From contig MU394051.1 in NCBI GenBank assembly GCA_022578605.1, positions 372,001 to 436,000 of the forward strand: a stretch of 64,000 nt of DNA, read 5' to 3'. A model generated the notes under the pieces. It did not search any database. It saw only the letters and a list, made by a program, of their open reading frames with translations, and was not told the origin of the DNA. Below, one piece after another: positions 25,841 through 36,113 of the stretch. The stretch's first letter is position 1, and each line of letters begins with the position of its first letter. The stretch comes from Camillea tinctor (taxonomy: Eukaryota; Ascomycota; Sordariomycetes; Xylariales; Xylariaceae). The position numbers were made by a program, and so were the translations under genes.

Positions 25841-27334
25841 ATGCAGGTCATACCACGAGGCGTGCCGAGGAGGACCTTGGTGAACCACAACGTCTTCCTC
25901 CTCGGCTCCATCACGAATAACACAAGGGGATATAGTAACTACAATAGTAATCGCAACCGCGGCGCGCAAGCCCCGTTCGTCTGCCCCTCGTGCCGGCGCT
26001 TCCGGTCCCAATTCCGAGCCATCCTGTCACCACCCCGGCGATCCTTCTCAGCAGCTACCCATGCCTCTGGTCCTGATCCCATCTACCCCCTCCATCCTGC
26101 TGCCCCGCCCCCTCCATCCGGCTACGCGCCTCTCACATCACGAAGCCTAATCTCGATCTCCGGCGTCGATGCGCCCCGCTTCCTGCAGGGCCTCATCACG
26201 TCGTCGATCACAGAGCCGCAACCGCCAGACCAGCGCCACCAGAACACCCGGAACACTAGCAAAACCGCCGCGGACGCCGTGGAGGGCACCCCGCGCACGC
26301 AAGGGTTCTACAGCGGCTTCCTCAACGCCACGGGCCGCGTCCTGCACGACGTCTTCATCTACCCGGACACCCTCGGCATCTCTTCCTCTTACGACGATGT
26401 CGCCGCCGCCGCCGACCCGGCCCACGCCTTCCTCATCGAGGTCGACGCCTCCCAGCGCGACGCCCTGCTGCAGCACCTGCGGCGCCACAAGCTCCGCAGC
26501 CGCATCCAGATCCGCGCCGTCGCGGGGTCCCAGTGCAAGGTATGGCAAGCGTGGGGCACGCCGGCAGAAGACGAGGAGAGCCTGCGCGCGGCCCTGCCCT
26601 CCTCCGCCATCCTGCTGCGCGACCCCCGCGCGCCGGACCTGGGCTACCGGGTCCTCAGCAGCGCGGACCCGCCGCTGAAACTCCCCGCGTGCGACGAGCC
26701 CGCGTACCGGCTGCGCCGGTACCTGCGCGGCGTGCCCGAGGGCCAGGCCGAGATCCCCCGCGGCGCCGCGCTGCCCCTCGAGGCCAACCTCGACATCATG
26801 GGCGCCATCGACTTCCGCAAGGGCTGCTACGTCGGGCAGGAGCTCACCATCCGCACGCGCCACCGCGGCGTCGTGCGCAAGCGCGTGCTGCCCTGCATGC
26901 TATACGATTCCCGCACCCCCCACGAACCTCCTCCTTCTTCTTCTTCTTCTGGGCAAGGCGGAGACAACACCCTGGAGTATAGACCCGAGCGCGCGGGCAT
27001 CCCCGCCGAGCGCATCCCCTCCGGCCTAAGCATCGGCCGCCTCGGCAAGAAGGGCCGCAGCGCGGGCACCTGGCTCGCGGGCTTGGGCAACGTGGGGCTC
27101 GCCCTCTGCCGCTTGCAGACCATGACCGATGTCGAGCTGTCGGGCGAGCCCCCCGCCGCGACGGCCGAGGAGCCTGCGGCTCAGCGCGAGTTTGTCATGC
27201 GTCTTGGAGAGGGCGAGGGCGAGGGTGAGGGTGAGAATGGGGCTGCGGATAGAGATGGAGAGGGGGAGCAGGGAGCGATGGTAAAGATAAAGGCGTTCGT
27301 GCCGGAGTGGGTGAGGGAGAGGTTGGGGAGTTAG
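25841..27334 (+). CDS. iba57: mitochondrial Iba57/Caf17-like iron-sulfur assembly protein
   Basis: A folate-binding YgfZ/GcvT-like protein that works with Isa1/Isa2 in the mitochondrial matrix to mature 4Fe-4S proteins such as aconitase and lipoate synthase (known for the family). Single exon, 497 aa from 25841. The frame extends upstream to an ATG at 25706, but that part is encoded by an AG repeat and promoter-like sequence, so the inner ATG is preferred. The Arg-rich, acid-poor N-terminus ending near RRSFSAATHASG looks like a matrix presequence. The core runs from LISISGVDAPRFLQGLIT through GFYSGFLNATGRVLHDVFIY to the family signature KGCYVGQELTIRTRH, with the conserved cysteine near residue 329. 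A poly-Ser and a Gly-Glu repeat are inserted in the C-terminal third. The gene is markedly GC-rich. Confidence 0.93.
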   Translation: MQVIPRGVPRRTLVNHNVFLLGSITNNTRGYSNYNSNRNRGAQAPFVCPSCRRFRSQFRAILSPPRRSFSAATHASGPDPIYPLHPAAPPPPSGYAPLTSRSLISISGVDAPRFLQGLITSSITEPQPPDQRHQNTRNTSKTAADAVEGTPRTQGFYSGFLNATGRVLHDVFIYPDTLGISSSYDDVAAAADPAHAFLIEVDASQRDALLQHLRRHKLRSRIQIRAVAGSQCKVWQAWGTPAEDEESLRAALPSSAILLRDPRAPDLGYRVLSSADPPLKLPACDEPAYRLRRYLRGVPEGQAEIPRGAALPLEANLDIMGAIDFRKGCYVGQELTIRTRHRGVVRKRVLPCMLYDSRTPHEPPPSSSSSGQGGDNTLEYRPERAGIPAERIPSGLSIGRLGKKGRSAGTWLAGLGNVGLALCRLQTMTDVELSGEPPAATAEEPAAQREFVMRLGEGEGEGEGENGAADRDGEGEQGAMVKIKAFVPEWVRERLGS

Positions 27335-28112
27335 GGGGTGCGTAGTAAATTTGTAGGTATGTATGTATAAAACTTCTACCCGAGAATCTTTTAGAAGTCT
27401 CGGGCTCGTATCATAGGTGGTGCATCACTTGAAAAGCAGTTTAGCGATTCGAAAAGGGAATAAAAGGGGAGGCGAAAATCCCCTTGTAACTATATATATG
27501 GTTATACCAATAAATCTATAATAGGGTATGGATTCGGGAGTAGAATTGGAAAGGGAAAGGAAGGACCAAAAAAGGGGAGAGGAGGGTGAGATGATAGTTG
27601 TTCCACTCACTCATATGGTAATTATATTATCTATAGCTCTCACCAGTGGCTGACCATGTATGTCTACGGCTCGTTATCAAGGAGGAAAGGTAGAAATAAA
27701 TAACTTGTATACTATTAAATACTTATGCTCTCTCTCTCTGCTTTTTTCTATATCTTTCGCTGAGTTAAGTAAGTCTCTCTATGTGTATAAAAGAGGGAGG
27801 GAGAAATGGTGGGGGGGGGGGGGGTATCATCATATGCGTATACATTTTGATCTCTATCTATAGCTCTCTGCCTTTGCGTTCTTTTCTATTCTATTCACGC
27901 ATTGTGTGTGCGTTATTTCGAAACTTACACCTCGAACCCACTCGTCTCGTTTTACCTTATTGCTGCAAAGGTATTTTTCTCTATTAACCATCCAAATAAC
28001 CCTTGTCTACGAGCCCCTTCTTTCTTTCCTCACCTTCCCTCTTTCTCTCGGCTTCCTCTCTTTCCCCCTCTTGTCATTTCGTTTATTGATATTATAATAG
28101 CTTATATATATA
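27335..28112. other. intergenic, convergent 3' ends
   Basis: Space between the convergent iba57 and J-protein genes. It holds CT-rich and A/T-rich simple sequence and a G tract near 27811-27823. No gene seen. Confidence 0.7.
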
Positions 28113-29237
28113 TTAATCCCCATTCACCATCGCCACGTCACCAGCGGTGGTGGTCGAGGCCTCTTTCTCTTGCTGCTTCTTCTTAGCCTCCTTGGCCGCC
28201 TGCGCGGCGCGCAGCCGCGCCATCGTCGACGCGAACTTGGTCTTGCTGCTGCCACCCCCACTACCGGCTTCGCTACTTATCGGGTTCGCGGTGCTCGTTG
28301 GTTTGAAAGACGGCGGTGGTGGGGGTCTAGATGCTGCTGGGGTGTTGTCGGGTATGCTTTGTGCGGGAGGGGGTACGGTGGTGGCGGTAGAAGAAGAAGG
28401 CAGCGGGGCAGCATCTCCACCGCCGTCTAGTGTCTCCTGGGAGCGTGAACGCTGCGTCGTTTCCTCCTGCCGCCGTGCCTTCTTCTCCGACTTGCGGGCC
28501 TTTTTGTCGGCCTTGCGCGCTTGTATGTCTTGCAGTCGGCGCTCAATGTCGGCGATCCGCTCATCGTACCCGTCGTTATCTTCATGCTTGCCCCCCTCAG
28601 GCCTGCCTTCTACATGGGCTGATTCCTTGGTCACCGTAGCCTGGGTATCTCGAGGTTCTTTAGAGCTGGGTATGTCGGAATGTGTGGTAGTATTGCTCCT
28701 TAGTTTCGTCGCCTCATCTTCCCCTACCGTCGCAGCCCGTTGTCTCTCTCTCTCTCTCTCCCTATCCCGCGCCTCCGCCTCTTCCATAAGCCTCCTCCTC
28801 TCCTCCATGCGCCTTCTGCCCGCCTCAGCCAACCTCCTCCTCTCCGCCTCGCTCATCATATTCCTATCCGCCTCTCCCCCGTCAGCCTTGCGCTTGACCC
28901 CCCGCTCGCGCGCCTCGAGGTCCTCGACCATGGCGCGGCGCTTGGCGTCCATGGCGGCGCGCTGCTGCTCGCGGCGCAGGGTCTCGGCGCGCGCGGCGTC
29001 GTAGGCCTGCCGCGCTTCGGGGCTCGACAGCACGTCGCGCGCGCGCTCCAGCAGCTCCCATTTCGCCGGGTCGAAGGCGTCGCCCGTCTTGTCCGGGTGG
29101 TACCGCACCGAGGCCTTGCGCCACTTGCTGTGGATCTTGGGCTTGTCGTCGTCGGAGGTCACGCCCAGTAGGGCGTACAGGTCCTGCGTGTTCGCGTACT
29201 CGCGGGCGTACTGGAGGAGCTCGGATTTGTCCTCCAT
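28113..29237 (-). CDS. J-domain protein, Cwf23/DNAJC17-like splicing factor
   Basis: Single exon, 374 aa. A J domain fills residues ~18-85 (DLYALLGV..., the HPD tripeptide at 47-49 in YHPDKTGD, then WELLERARDVLSSPEARQAYD). It is followed by the block RRAMVEDLEARERGVKR, a long Arg/Glu-rich helical or coiled-coil stretch, a Ser/Thr/Pro-rich linker and a C-terminal TMARLRAAQAAKEAKKK segment. This order matches the Cwf23/Cwc23/DNAJC17 spliceosome-associated J proteins, which recruit Hsp70 to the Prp19 or disassembly complex. No RRM, present in animal DNAJC17, is visible. The J domain is certain; the splicing role is inferred from similarity. The Arg/Glu run comes from a CT repeat near 28743-28761. 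Confidence 0.85.
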   Translation of the reverse strand: MEDKSELLQYAREYANTQDLYALLGVTSDDDKPKIHSKWRKASVRYHPDKTGDAFDPAKWELLERARDVLSSPEARQAYDAARAETLRREQQRAAMDAKRRAMVEDLEARERGVKRKADGGEADRNMMSEAERRRLAEAGRRRMEERRRLMEEAEARDRERERERQRAATVGEDEATKLRSNTTTHSDIPSSKEPRDTQATVTKESAHVEGRPEGGKHEDNDGYDERIADIERRLQDIQARKADKKARKSEKKARRQEETTQRSRSQETLDGGGDAAPLPSSSTATTVPPPAQSIPDNTPAASRPPPPPSFKPTSTANPISSEAGSGGGSSKTKFASTMARLRAAQAAKEAKKKQQEKEASTTTAGDVAMVNGD

Positions 29238-30157
29238 GGTGGGTGGCGGCGCGAAGGATGAGTTGGTAGCTTAGGTATAGGGTCGGAAGTTGGAACTAGG
29301 GTTTAGGGAGGACGTGTGGTAGGAAAGGGAAATTGGGTGAAGGCAAGAAGAGTTCGATGCAATTAGAAAATGGGCAAAGATTAAATTTATTAGTTGTTCT
29401 TTGGAAGAATCGCTGAAGTTGATGCTTGGGAGCTTAGATGTCGGACATTTAGGTACGTAGACAAGGGTCCTAAATAATTGTTATCTCTTATCTTTATCGA
29501 TAAAAGATATCCACCTATGATATCAGTGGACCCTTACATACGACAATAGACAGAGGAAGCATAGTGGACGTATGCTTGTTCAACTTGTATAGTATATAAC
29601 CACATCAAGTTGGTGGCCAGGAATATATAGAGATTTATGTACCTTTAAAGCAATTTTGAAATTGACCTCATTCGTTTTACTTACTAGACTTTTCTATACT
29701 GATTTCTTTAAAGGTTGCATTTGTTTAAATTCACATTTTAAGGATTCAAATTTAGTTACGCTCATGCTTAGGTGCTTCATCAATGTCAGGCATATCTTGA
29801 CTACATGATATTAGTGCAGGTATCTGGGCTGTTTCCAATTTTGAACCTTTCATATGTTAGAGTTCCTTAAAAAATTAAGAGCTATAATCCTCATCTGTCA
29901 CCATTTACAGTAACCAATATGATTGAGTGTGTACGTAGAAAAAGGCCCATTTTCCGCTTGTATTGTAACGCTTATAGTATATACCCCTAGAATGAGAAAG
30001 GAAAAAGACAAGAAACCCTAATGACCAATAGACCTTAGCACTAGATACTCTAATAGCATACTCCTACAACATTCCTTGATCATGGTTCTCTAAATGGACG
30101 GGAAACCCCCGAGTTGCGTACCGAGCATATCCAAGACTGACCAGACTGGACCCCCTT
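29238..30157. other. A/T-rich intergenic region
   Basis: About 0.9 kb upstream of the J-protein gene and downstream of the decarboxylase gene. It is notably A/T-rich from 29580 to 30060. No open frame of note, RNA gene or repeat seen. Confidence 0.65.
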
Positions 30158-31636
30158 CTATTCTGCCTTCTTCTCGGCCTCCTTACCCCCCTCCTTACCT
30201 TGTTCTCCCTCTCTCTTTTCTTCAGTTTTATTTTCCTCTTTACTCCCCACCTTCTGCTCTTCACCCTTTTTACCCTCTTCCTCCTCCTTCTCAGGCTTTT
30301 CCTCCGTCACTTTCTGCTCCTCCTTTGCTTCCTCTACCTTCTTCGCTTCCACCTTACTCTCCTCCTCCTTTTTATCTCCCTTAGTGGTAGCAACCACGGT
30401 CTCTACCTCACCCTCCCGATCCGAGTCCCCCTCTTCCTCCTCGACCACACCATCTTCTTCCCCCGCCCCCGACCGATCCTCCTCGTACAGCCGCAGCACC
30501 TCGACCGCGTTCCCGCCCATAACTTTAGCCGCAGCGGCGCTGCCCTCGCCCAGCGCGCCCTTCACCGCCGCCGCGTTCCACGTGACGCTCTCCCACAGGC
30601 CCTGGGCGTCGCCGTCGCGCGGCGGGGGGAAGAACGGGTGATCCGTGCCGAAGAGCAGGCGGTCCGGGGTCCCGCCGCTGGCATCGATGGCCGCGCGCAG
30701 CCCGACCTCGGAGTAGATGACGGCGTCGAGGTAGATCTGCTCGCGCAGCACCTGCCATATGGTTCTGCGCGTCGGTGTGCCGCTGCTACCCCCGTCGAAG
30801 TGCGCGTCGTGCGCCACGCAGCTCTCGATGCGCCCTGCCAGGAAGGGCAGCGTGCCGCCGCTGTGGGCGAGCAGCATGCGCAGGTCAGGCACGGCGTCGA
30901 ATACCCCCGCTAGGTACATGCGCGCCACCGCGATGGTGGTCTCCATGGGGAACCCGAGCGCGAGGGGCAGCACGTGGCCGTACTCCTCCGTGGCGCGGGG
31001 GCCCCAGACCTCGCTCGGCAGGCCGTAGTGCGGGTGCAGGAAGATGGGCAGCCGGTTCGCGGCCAGCGCATGCAGTATCGGCACGAGCGCTGGGTCGTCG
31101 AGGCCATTTCCCAGGCCTGTCGTGCCTAGGATCACGCCCCGGCAGTAGCGCAGACTCCGGATGTGCCCTATGGACGCGAGCAGCGTCTCCGGCGGTGCTG
31201 TCAGTGGCAGCGTTGCGAAGAAGTACAGCCGCCCTTCTGCGGCCTCGCACATCCGGCTGAAGTCCTGGCTCACAGTCTTGGCGGTCTCACCCGCGTCCGC
31301 CGAGGCGACGAAATCGAGCCATGGGTTCGCCAGCGAGATGACGGATATGTCGATCCCGTGGGTGTCCATGAAATGAAGCTTCTGCTCGATCGAAGAGAAA
31401 TGCGACGTTACCGGCCTCCCAGGGAGGTGGGCTGCAGATGACGACGCATCATCTCCCGAGGCAATGATCTTCTCAAGGGCTTCTACTTCGGCCGGCAGGA
31501 TGACATAACGAGGGTCGTCGGCCCCGGCAAACCTCCGTATTAGTGGTATTGTCTTCCGGGATTCAAGCAGTTCGACATATGCAGGTGGGTACATATGGGT
31601 GTGGACATCCACGACCTTAGACTTAGAAGAGCTCAT
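30158..31636 (-). CDS. isoorotate (uracil-5-carboxylate) decarboxylase with charged C-terminal tail
   Basis: A metal-dependent amidohydrolase-superfamily (ACMSD-like) decarboxylase. The fungal enzyme (EC 4.1.1.66) converts isoorotate to uracil and CO2, the last step of thymine salvage. Single exon, 492 aa. The metal site is visible as HTH (H12, H14), H201/H203 in FLHPHYGLPSEV, H258 in LAHSGG and D332 in FGTDHPFF. The blocks SVISLANPWLDF, GRLYFFATLPL, GVILGTTGLG and LALGFPMETTIAVARMY fit the isoorotate decarboxylase branch rather than animal ACMSD. The enzyme fold ends at about residue 385. A tail of about 105 residues, almost purely Lys/Glu with Gly and Ser, follows and is not a usual part of the family. 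The gene is divergent from thymine 7-hydroxylase at 32465, which supports the substrate assignment. A general ACMSD-like role is the alternative. Confidence 0.88.
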   Translation of the reverse strand: MSSSKSKVVDVHTHMYPPAYVELLESRKTIPLIRRFAGADDPRYVILPAEVEALEKIIASGDDASSSAAHLPGRPVTSHFSSIEQKLHFMDTHGIDISVISLANPWLDFVASADAGETAKTVSQDFSRMCEAAEGRLYFFATLPLTAPPETLLASIGHIRSLRYCRGVILGTTGLGNGLDDPALVPILHALAANRLPIFLHPHYGLPSEVWGPRATEEYGHVLPLALGFPMETTIAVARMYLAGVFDAVPDLRMLLAHSGGTLPFLAGRIESCVAHDAHFDGGSSGTPTRRTIWQVLREQIYLDAVIYSEVGLRAAIDASGGTPDRLLFGTDHPFFPPPRDGDAQGLWESVTWNAAAVKGALGEGSAAAAKVMGGNAVEVLRLYEEDRSGAGEEDGVVEEEEGDSDREGEVETVVATTKGDKKEEESKVEAKKVEEAKEEQKVTEEKPEKEEEEGKKGEEQKVGSKEENKTEEKREGEQGKEGGKEAEKKAE

Positions 31637-32464
31637 TTTGCTCTGGTTCCTCTCTGGCAGTACTATGATTCACGGTTGTTCTGCTGTATACAATGTGTGG
31701 GTGTCAGTCCCGCCAACCAGAGACGGGAACCGAAGAAAAGCTCACAATAGAGATGATGTAACGAAAACTGGCAGCCCCTAAAAAAGGAAAAAGAAAAATA
31801 TTACCCCTCAAGAGGGCTTGGACTAATGTTTCCTGTCAACAACCTGTATCCAATAACATGGAAGGAGGCTAGATCACACGATCAGTAAATGTAATCTCAT
31901 AAAATGTATGACATGACCGATATCAGATAACCTATGCGATGGGACTTGTACTTGAGTTCTTGTTCTTTACCCCACATTGAACCAGAGAACCCCTCCTCTA
32001 TCTTCTAGACCAAGGGTTCTTATCTTTTGTTTAACCTAACTCAACCTAGTGGGGTTTATACATATTTGTTAGTACGTGGTATACTAGGTTACATGTAACC
32101 TCTTTCATAGATGCACGAGAACCTATCTTGCTCTCTTTCCTCTTCGGTAATAGAAGCCTATACCGGTTATAAGTAGCATGTGTCGATAGTTTTCCGAGGC
32201 CAATCTCACCTTATAAGTTGATCAATCACCCGGGTCCCTCTTATCGGAATTGGCCGATTTCCACGATCCATATCTCAACTTTCTTGGCTTAGAGAACTTG
32301 TTGTTGTTGATACGTGCGGAAGCAGGTATTGATTGAGGTACCTAGTTTCTATTCTTAAGTTCCAAGATTCTGCTTTTTGCAAAATTGAGACCATCTTGAT
32401 ATCTTCGGATATAAAAACATCACTAAGTATTATTTGAAAAAGATAAAGAAAAAGAAAAAAGAGA
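31637..32464. promoter_or_regulatory. shared divergent promoter with GATA-type sites
   Basis: The 828 bp between the two divergent start codons must hold both promoters. WGATAR words, the consensus of AreA/NIT2 nitrogen regulators, occur at 31925-31930, 31998-32003 (minus), 32020-32025 (minus), 32123-32128 (minus) and 32441-32446. About 1.6 would be expected by chance at equal base frequencies. Control by nitrogen supply is an inference. Confidence 0.45.
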
Positions 32465-33624
32465 ATGGAGAAAGCAGCTGTCAGGAGCGAAGGACTCGTC
32501 ATCCCGGTACGCTGGATACATACCTTGGATTCTCAGCAGAAGCTCACACTAACTTACATGCCTTACTTCCTGGCGAGCTAGCTTATCGACTTCTCCGCAT
32601 TTCTAAACGGGAGCCCTGAACAACGGAAGCAGACGGCGGATGCCATCCTCCACGGTTTCCAAACGGCAGGTTTCATTTACTTGAAGGGGTTGCCCATCAC
32701 CTCGGACTACCGCAAGCATGTGTTTGAGACGTCGGCCAAGTACTTCAGGCTGCCAGAGGAGACCAAGATGTCTCACTGCTGGACTACCCCCGAGGCGAAT
32801 AGGGGCTACTCCGCCCCGGGGCGTGAGAAGACGACGAGGTTAACGGACATTGACGAAGTCAAGAAGCTAAGAGACGCCGTGCCAGACCTGAAGGAAAGCT
32901 TTGAGATTGGCCGGGAAGGTGTCGAAGACCACCCAAACCACTGGCCGGTGGAGGAGGGCGAGCTTGTGGACTTCAAGAAGATCATGCTCGAGTTCCACGA
33001 CAAATGCAAGGCGCTGCATATGGAAGTGATGCGGGCTATTGCTGTTGGTCTCGGGATCGACGAGAGCTGGTTCGATAAGTTCACCGACGAAGGCGACAAC
33101 ACCCTGCGGCTGCTTCACTATCCCGAAGTGAAGAAGGACGTCTTCACGATCAACCCTGGTCAGGTTAGAGCTGGTGCTCACAGCGACTACGGCTCCATCA
33201 CCCTCCTCTTCCAAGACTCGCGAGGTGGCTTGCAGGTACAGAGCCCTACCGGCGTCTTCGTCGACGCAACGCCCATCGAGGATACGGTTGTGGTCAACGC
33301 TGGAGACCTACTGGCGCGATGGAGCAACGACAGCATTAAGAGTACCATCCACCAGGTGGTCGAGCCGCCATCGGGCGACGGTGATGTGTACCCCGCTAGA
33401 TATAGCATTGCGTAAGCATATTGCCCCCCTCGCCCTCCCTCCTCGACTGCTGCAGGGTGATAGACAGAACAGACTAACTTGTCCCCCATAGATATTTCTG
33501 CAATCCCAACTTCAAGAGCCACATCGAGGCCATACCCGGGACTTATGCTTCGGAGCAGGATCGGAAATATGAGGGTATCAACAGCGGTCAGTATCTTGTG
33601 CAGAGACTCACCGCTACTTATTGA
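32465..33624 (+). CDS. thymine 7-hydroxylase (2-oxoglutarate/Fe(II) dioxygenase)
   Basis: Oxidises the methyl group of thymine in three steps, via 5-hydroxymethyl- and 5-formyluracil, to isoorotate (EC 1.14.11.6; known for Neurospora). Exons are 32465-32506, 32582-33411 and 33492-33624 (334 aa). Intron 1 has an ACTAAC branch site; intron 2 splits the Ala of ...RYSIA before YFCNPN. The protein starts MEKAAVRSEGLVIP and continues LIDFSAFLNGS. The Fe(II) triad is H214 and D216 (GAHSDYGSITLLFQD) and H271 (STIHQVVEPP); the 2-oxoglutarate anchor is R287 with S289 (ARYSIA). These spacings and the length agree closely with the characterised Neurospora enzyme. The family motif GYSAPGREK is present. 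The product is the substrate of the neighbouring decarboxylase. Confidence 0.93.
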
Positions 33625-34311
33625 AAGAGGAGTTGTAAGTTGAAGGACATGTGTACTCCACACTGTTCGCCCACGTCCCCGGGTGAAGCAGCTTGCAGTT
33701 CCGTTGTCTCCTCGTAGTGGATGAGACGATGGAGGAGATCGACGTCCACATGTAAGGTGGAGGAGCAGGCATTTTTGTTATTATGTATAATTTAGTATTT
33801 TAGGTACCTAAATAGATAAGTCCTGTTTATCAATAAAATCAGTGATAAGTGTGTACGACGAAGCTAGAAATTTAGCGTGATCTAGGTATGACTCGTTGGC
33901 GATGTAGTATTTCATAGTGTTGCATCAGGTGTTGCACGATATAATGTAAGTTTATTAGGTATAATACAAAGTATATAAACAATGACAACAAAGTTATAGT
34001 GGGGGTAAGGGGACCAAAGAATGGAAGTCTAGAGGGGCGTTTAGCGTATAACAGGACAGCGTTGATCATCCCAGCCCTACGATTAGTGGTTGTTAGTTGG
34101 TCGTTAGTGATTCAGGTCAGGTACCATGCCTGAGCTTGTAGCCAGTCATAGCTCATGCTCGTCATCCGATGCCCAAAAACCCCCGATTTTAAGTTCCCAC
34201 CTATGCGAAAGCTGACCCAGAAACCTTAACCCTTTAACTTTTCCTGCAGTCTTACCACACGGACTTCTTCTCTCCCTTTCTTCCTTTTCTTCTCTCCGAT
34301 GGGGACGCAAA
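33625..34311. other. intergenic region
   Basis: Downstream of thymine 7-hydroxylase and upstream of the DUF676 hydrolase. A/T-rich; a CT-rich leader (34258-34297) lies just before the next start. No gene seen. Confidence 0.7.
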
Positions 34312-36113
34312 ATGAAGAAGACATTACTCTTGTGCTTCATACACGGCTTCAAGGTGAGTGTTTTTTTTTCTTCTTATTCTTCTTTCCTGTCCGGTTTCTC
34401 TCCTAGTTTTTATTATACAAGTGTAGATATACATACTCGTTGTCTTATACAGATCGGTGATATACCTAACCTGGTATAAGCTGGCCTGCTTCGTCTACCT
34501 AATCCTAACTTAACTTAACCTGACCTTGCCCTTCTATACCAATATAACTATACGTAGCTAGCAATACCTTGTGGTATATATATATATATATATTAACCAA
34601 ATCACACAACTACTGTAGGGGGGTGATGACACCTTCGGCGCGAAGTCCGAGTTCGCGCAGCATCTCGCGGCGCTGATCGCGGCTGAGCTGCCCAAGGTCG
34701 ATGTGCGCGCCATCACCTATCCCAAGTACGAGACACGGGGCGACCTGTTCGAGTGCGTCGGCCGGTTCCGCGACTGGCTTCTGGAGAAGGTCATCGACTT
34801 AGAAGTGGCTAACGGGACGCCCTCGCCCACCGTCGACCCGTCTGTGCGCACCATCCTCATCGGTCATTCCATGGGCGGCATCGTCGCCGCCGAGACCGTC
34901 ATCGCACTGGCCTCTGAGCGGACCCTCCGGCACGGCCACAGCGGCTATGACAGCGACGGGGAGGAGCTCGGCGGCCTCATGTTCCCTTACATACAGGGTG
35001 TCCTAGCTTTCGACACCCCTTACCTCGGCATCTCGCCCGGCGTCATCGCCCACGGCGCCGAGGGCCACTATAATGCCGCCAGCGCCGCTCTGGCCCAGCT
35101 CGGCTCCCTGACGGACATGATATGGGGCAGCAGCAATGATACTGCAGGACAGCAAGCAGAGGCTAAGAAAAAGCCCACCAGCGCCCTGCCAGCGCCCCAG
35201 CAGAGGAAACCGAGCTCGCCGAAGGTCAGTCGCAGCAGCAGCAGCAACGAAGTCCCGAGGAGCAATAGGAATAGCGGGAGCAGCAGAACAAACAGTAATA
35301 GCAACAAAAATGGCGGCAGTAACACTGCTAGCAGCAGCAGCAACAGCAACAGCGGCGGCGGTGGCGGTTGGGGTAACTGGGGCAAGTATGCCATGTACGC
35401 CGGCGCTGCGGGAGCCCTGGCGGCCGGGGGCGCAGCCGCGTACTTCGGTCGCGAGCACATCACGACGGGCTGGTCCTGGGTGAGCTCGCACCTCGAATTT
35501 GTGGGATGCCTAGGGCGCGGCGAGGAGCTCAAGGCCCGCGTCGGCAACATGGTGCGGCTGAATGAGGAGCTCGGCGTCGGGTTTGCGAACCTGTACACAC
35601 GGCTTGGCAAGGCTGCCGCGAGCAAGCAGGTCAGCATGGTCGGCACGGTCATGGGCAACGAGCGGACCTTTTGCGTCTTGCCGTCGAAGCAGCCCTCCGG
35701 TGTGTGGAAGGCAGCCATCAACGATAAGGCTACCGATGAGACTGGGGCGCATATGGGTAAGTTTATTTTGGTTATTTCTTCCCCTTTTAAGTACTTTTGT
35801 TTGCTTCCACGTGCATATGTACCCCCTCTTACCCCTTTTAACAACTTCATCTCTCCTTGCATACGATACAACAATCCTTCTAACAAGGGGTTTGATTATA
35901 TAAGCCATGTTTGAACCGAAGGACAACCCGGGATATTCTAAGCTATCCGAGGACGCGAAGAATTTCGTCGTGAGCTGGGCAAAGAATGAATGGTACGAGT
36001 CGACGAACGATCATGATAACGAATACATCGAATACCAAAGATACCAAAAGCAGCAACAGTATCAAAGGCAGGATTGGCGCGGTGGTGGTGGTGGATATGA
36101 GTATCGTGCGTGA
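34312..36113 (+). CDS. DUF676-type serine hydrolase (lipase-like)
   Basis: An alpha/beta hydrolase of the DUF676 lipase family, possibly acting on lipids; the true substrate is unknown. Exons are 34312-34353, 34619-35756 and 35905-36113 (462 aa). Exon 1 gives MKKTLLLCFIHGFK with the family's oxyanion-type HGF motif; exon 2 continues GGDDTFGAKSEF. The nucleophile elbow GHSMGG places the catalytic serine at residue 98. After the family core a low-complexity Ser/Asn/Gly insert (~residues 190-260, from AGC/AAC repeats) leads into a hydrophobic Ala/Gly segment (YAMYAGAAGALAAGGAAAYF) that could be a membrane helix. The last exon ends in a Gln/Tyr/Gly-rich tail. Intron 1 (265 nt) contains a TA microsatellite. 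Splice sites are GTGAGT and GTAAGT, with TCTAAC as a branch site for intron 2. Confidence 0.85.

Noticed and set aside
26147..26863. 238-codon minus-strand frame inside iba57
   Set aside because: Antisense shadow created by high GC content of the real gene.
30094..30384. 96-codon plus-strand Ser/Pro/Leu frame
   Set aside because: Antisense of the Lys/Glu-rich decarboxylase tail.
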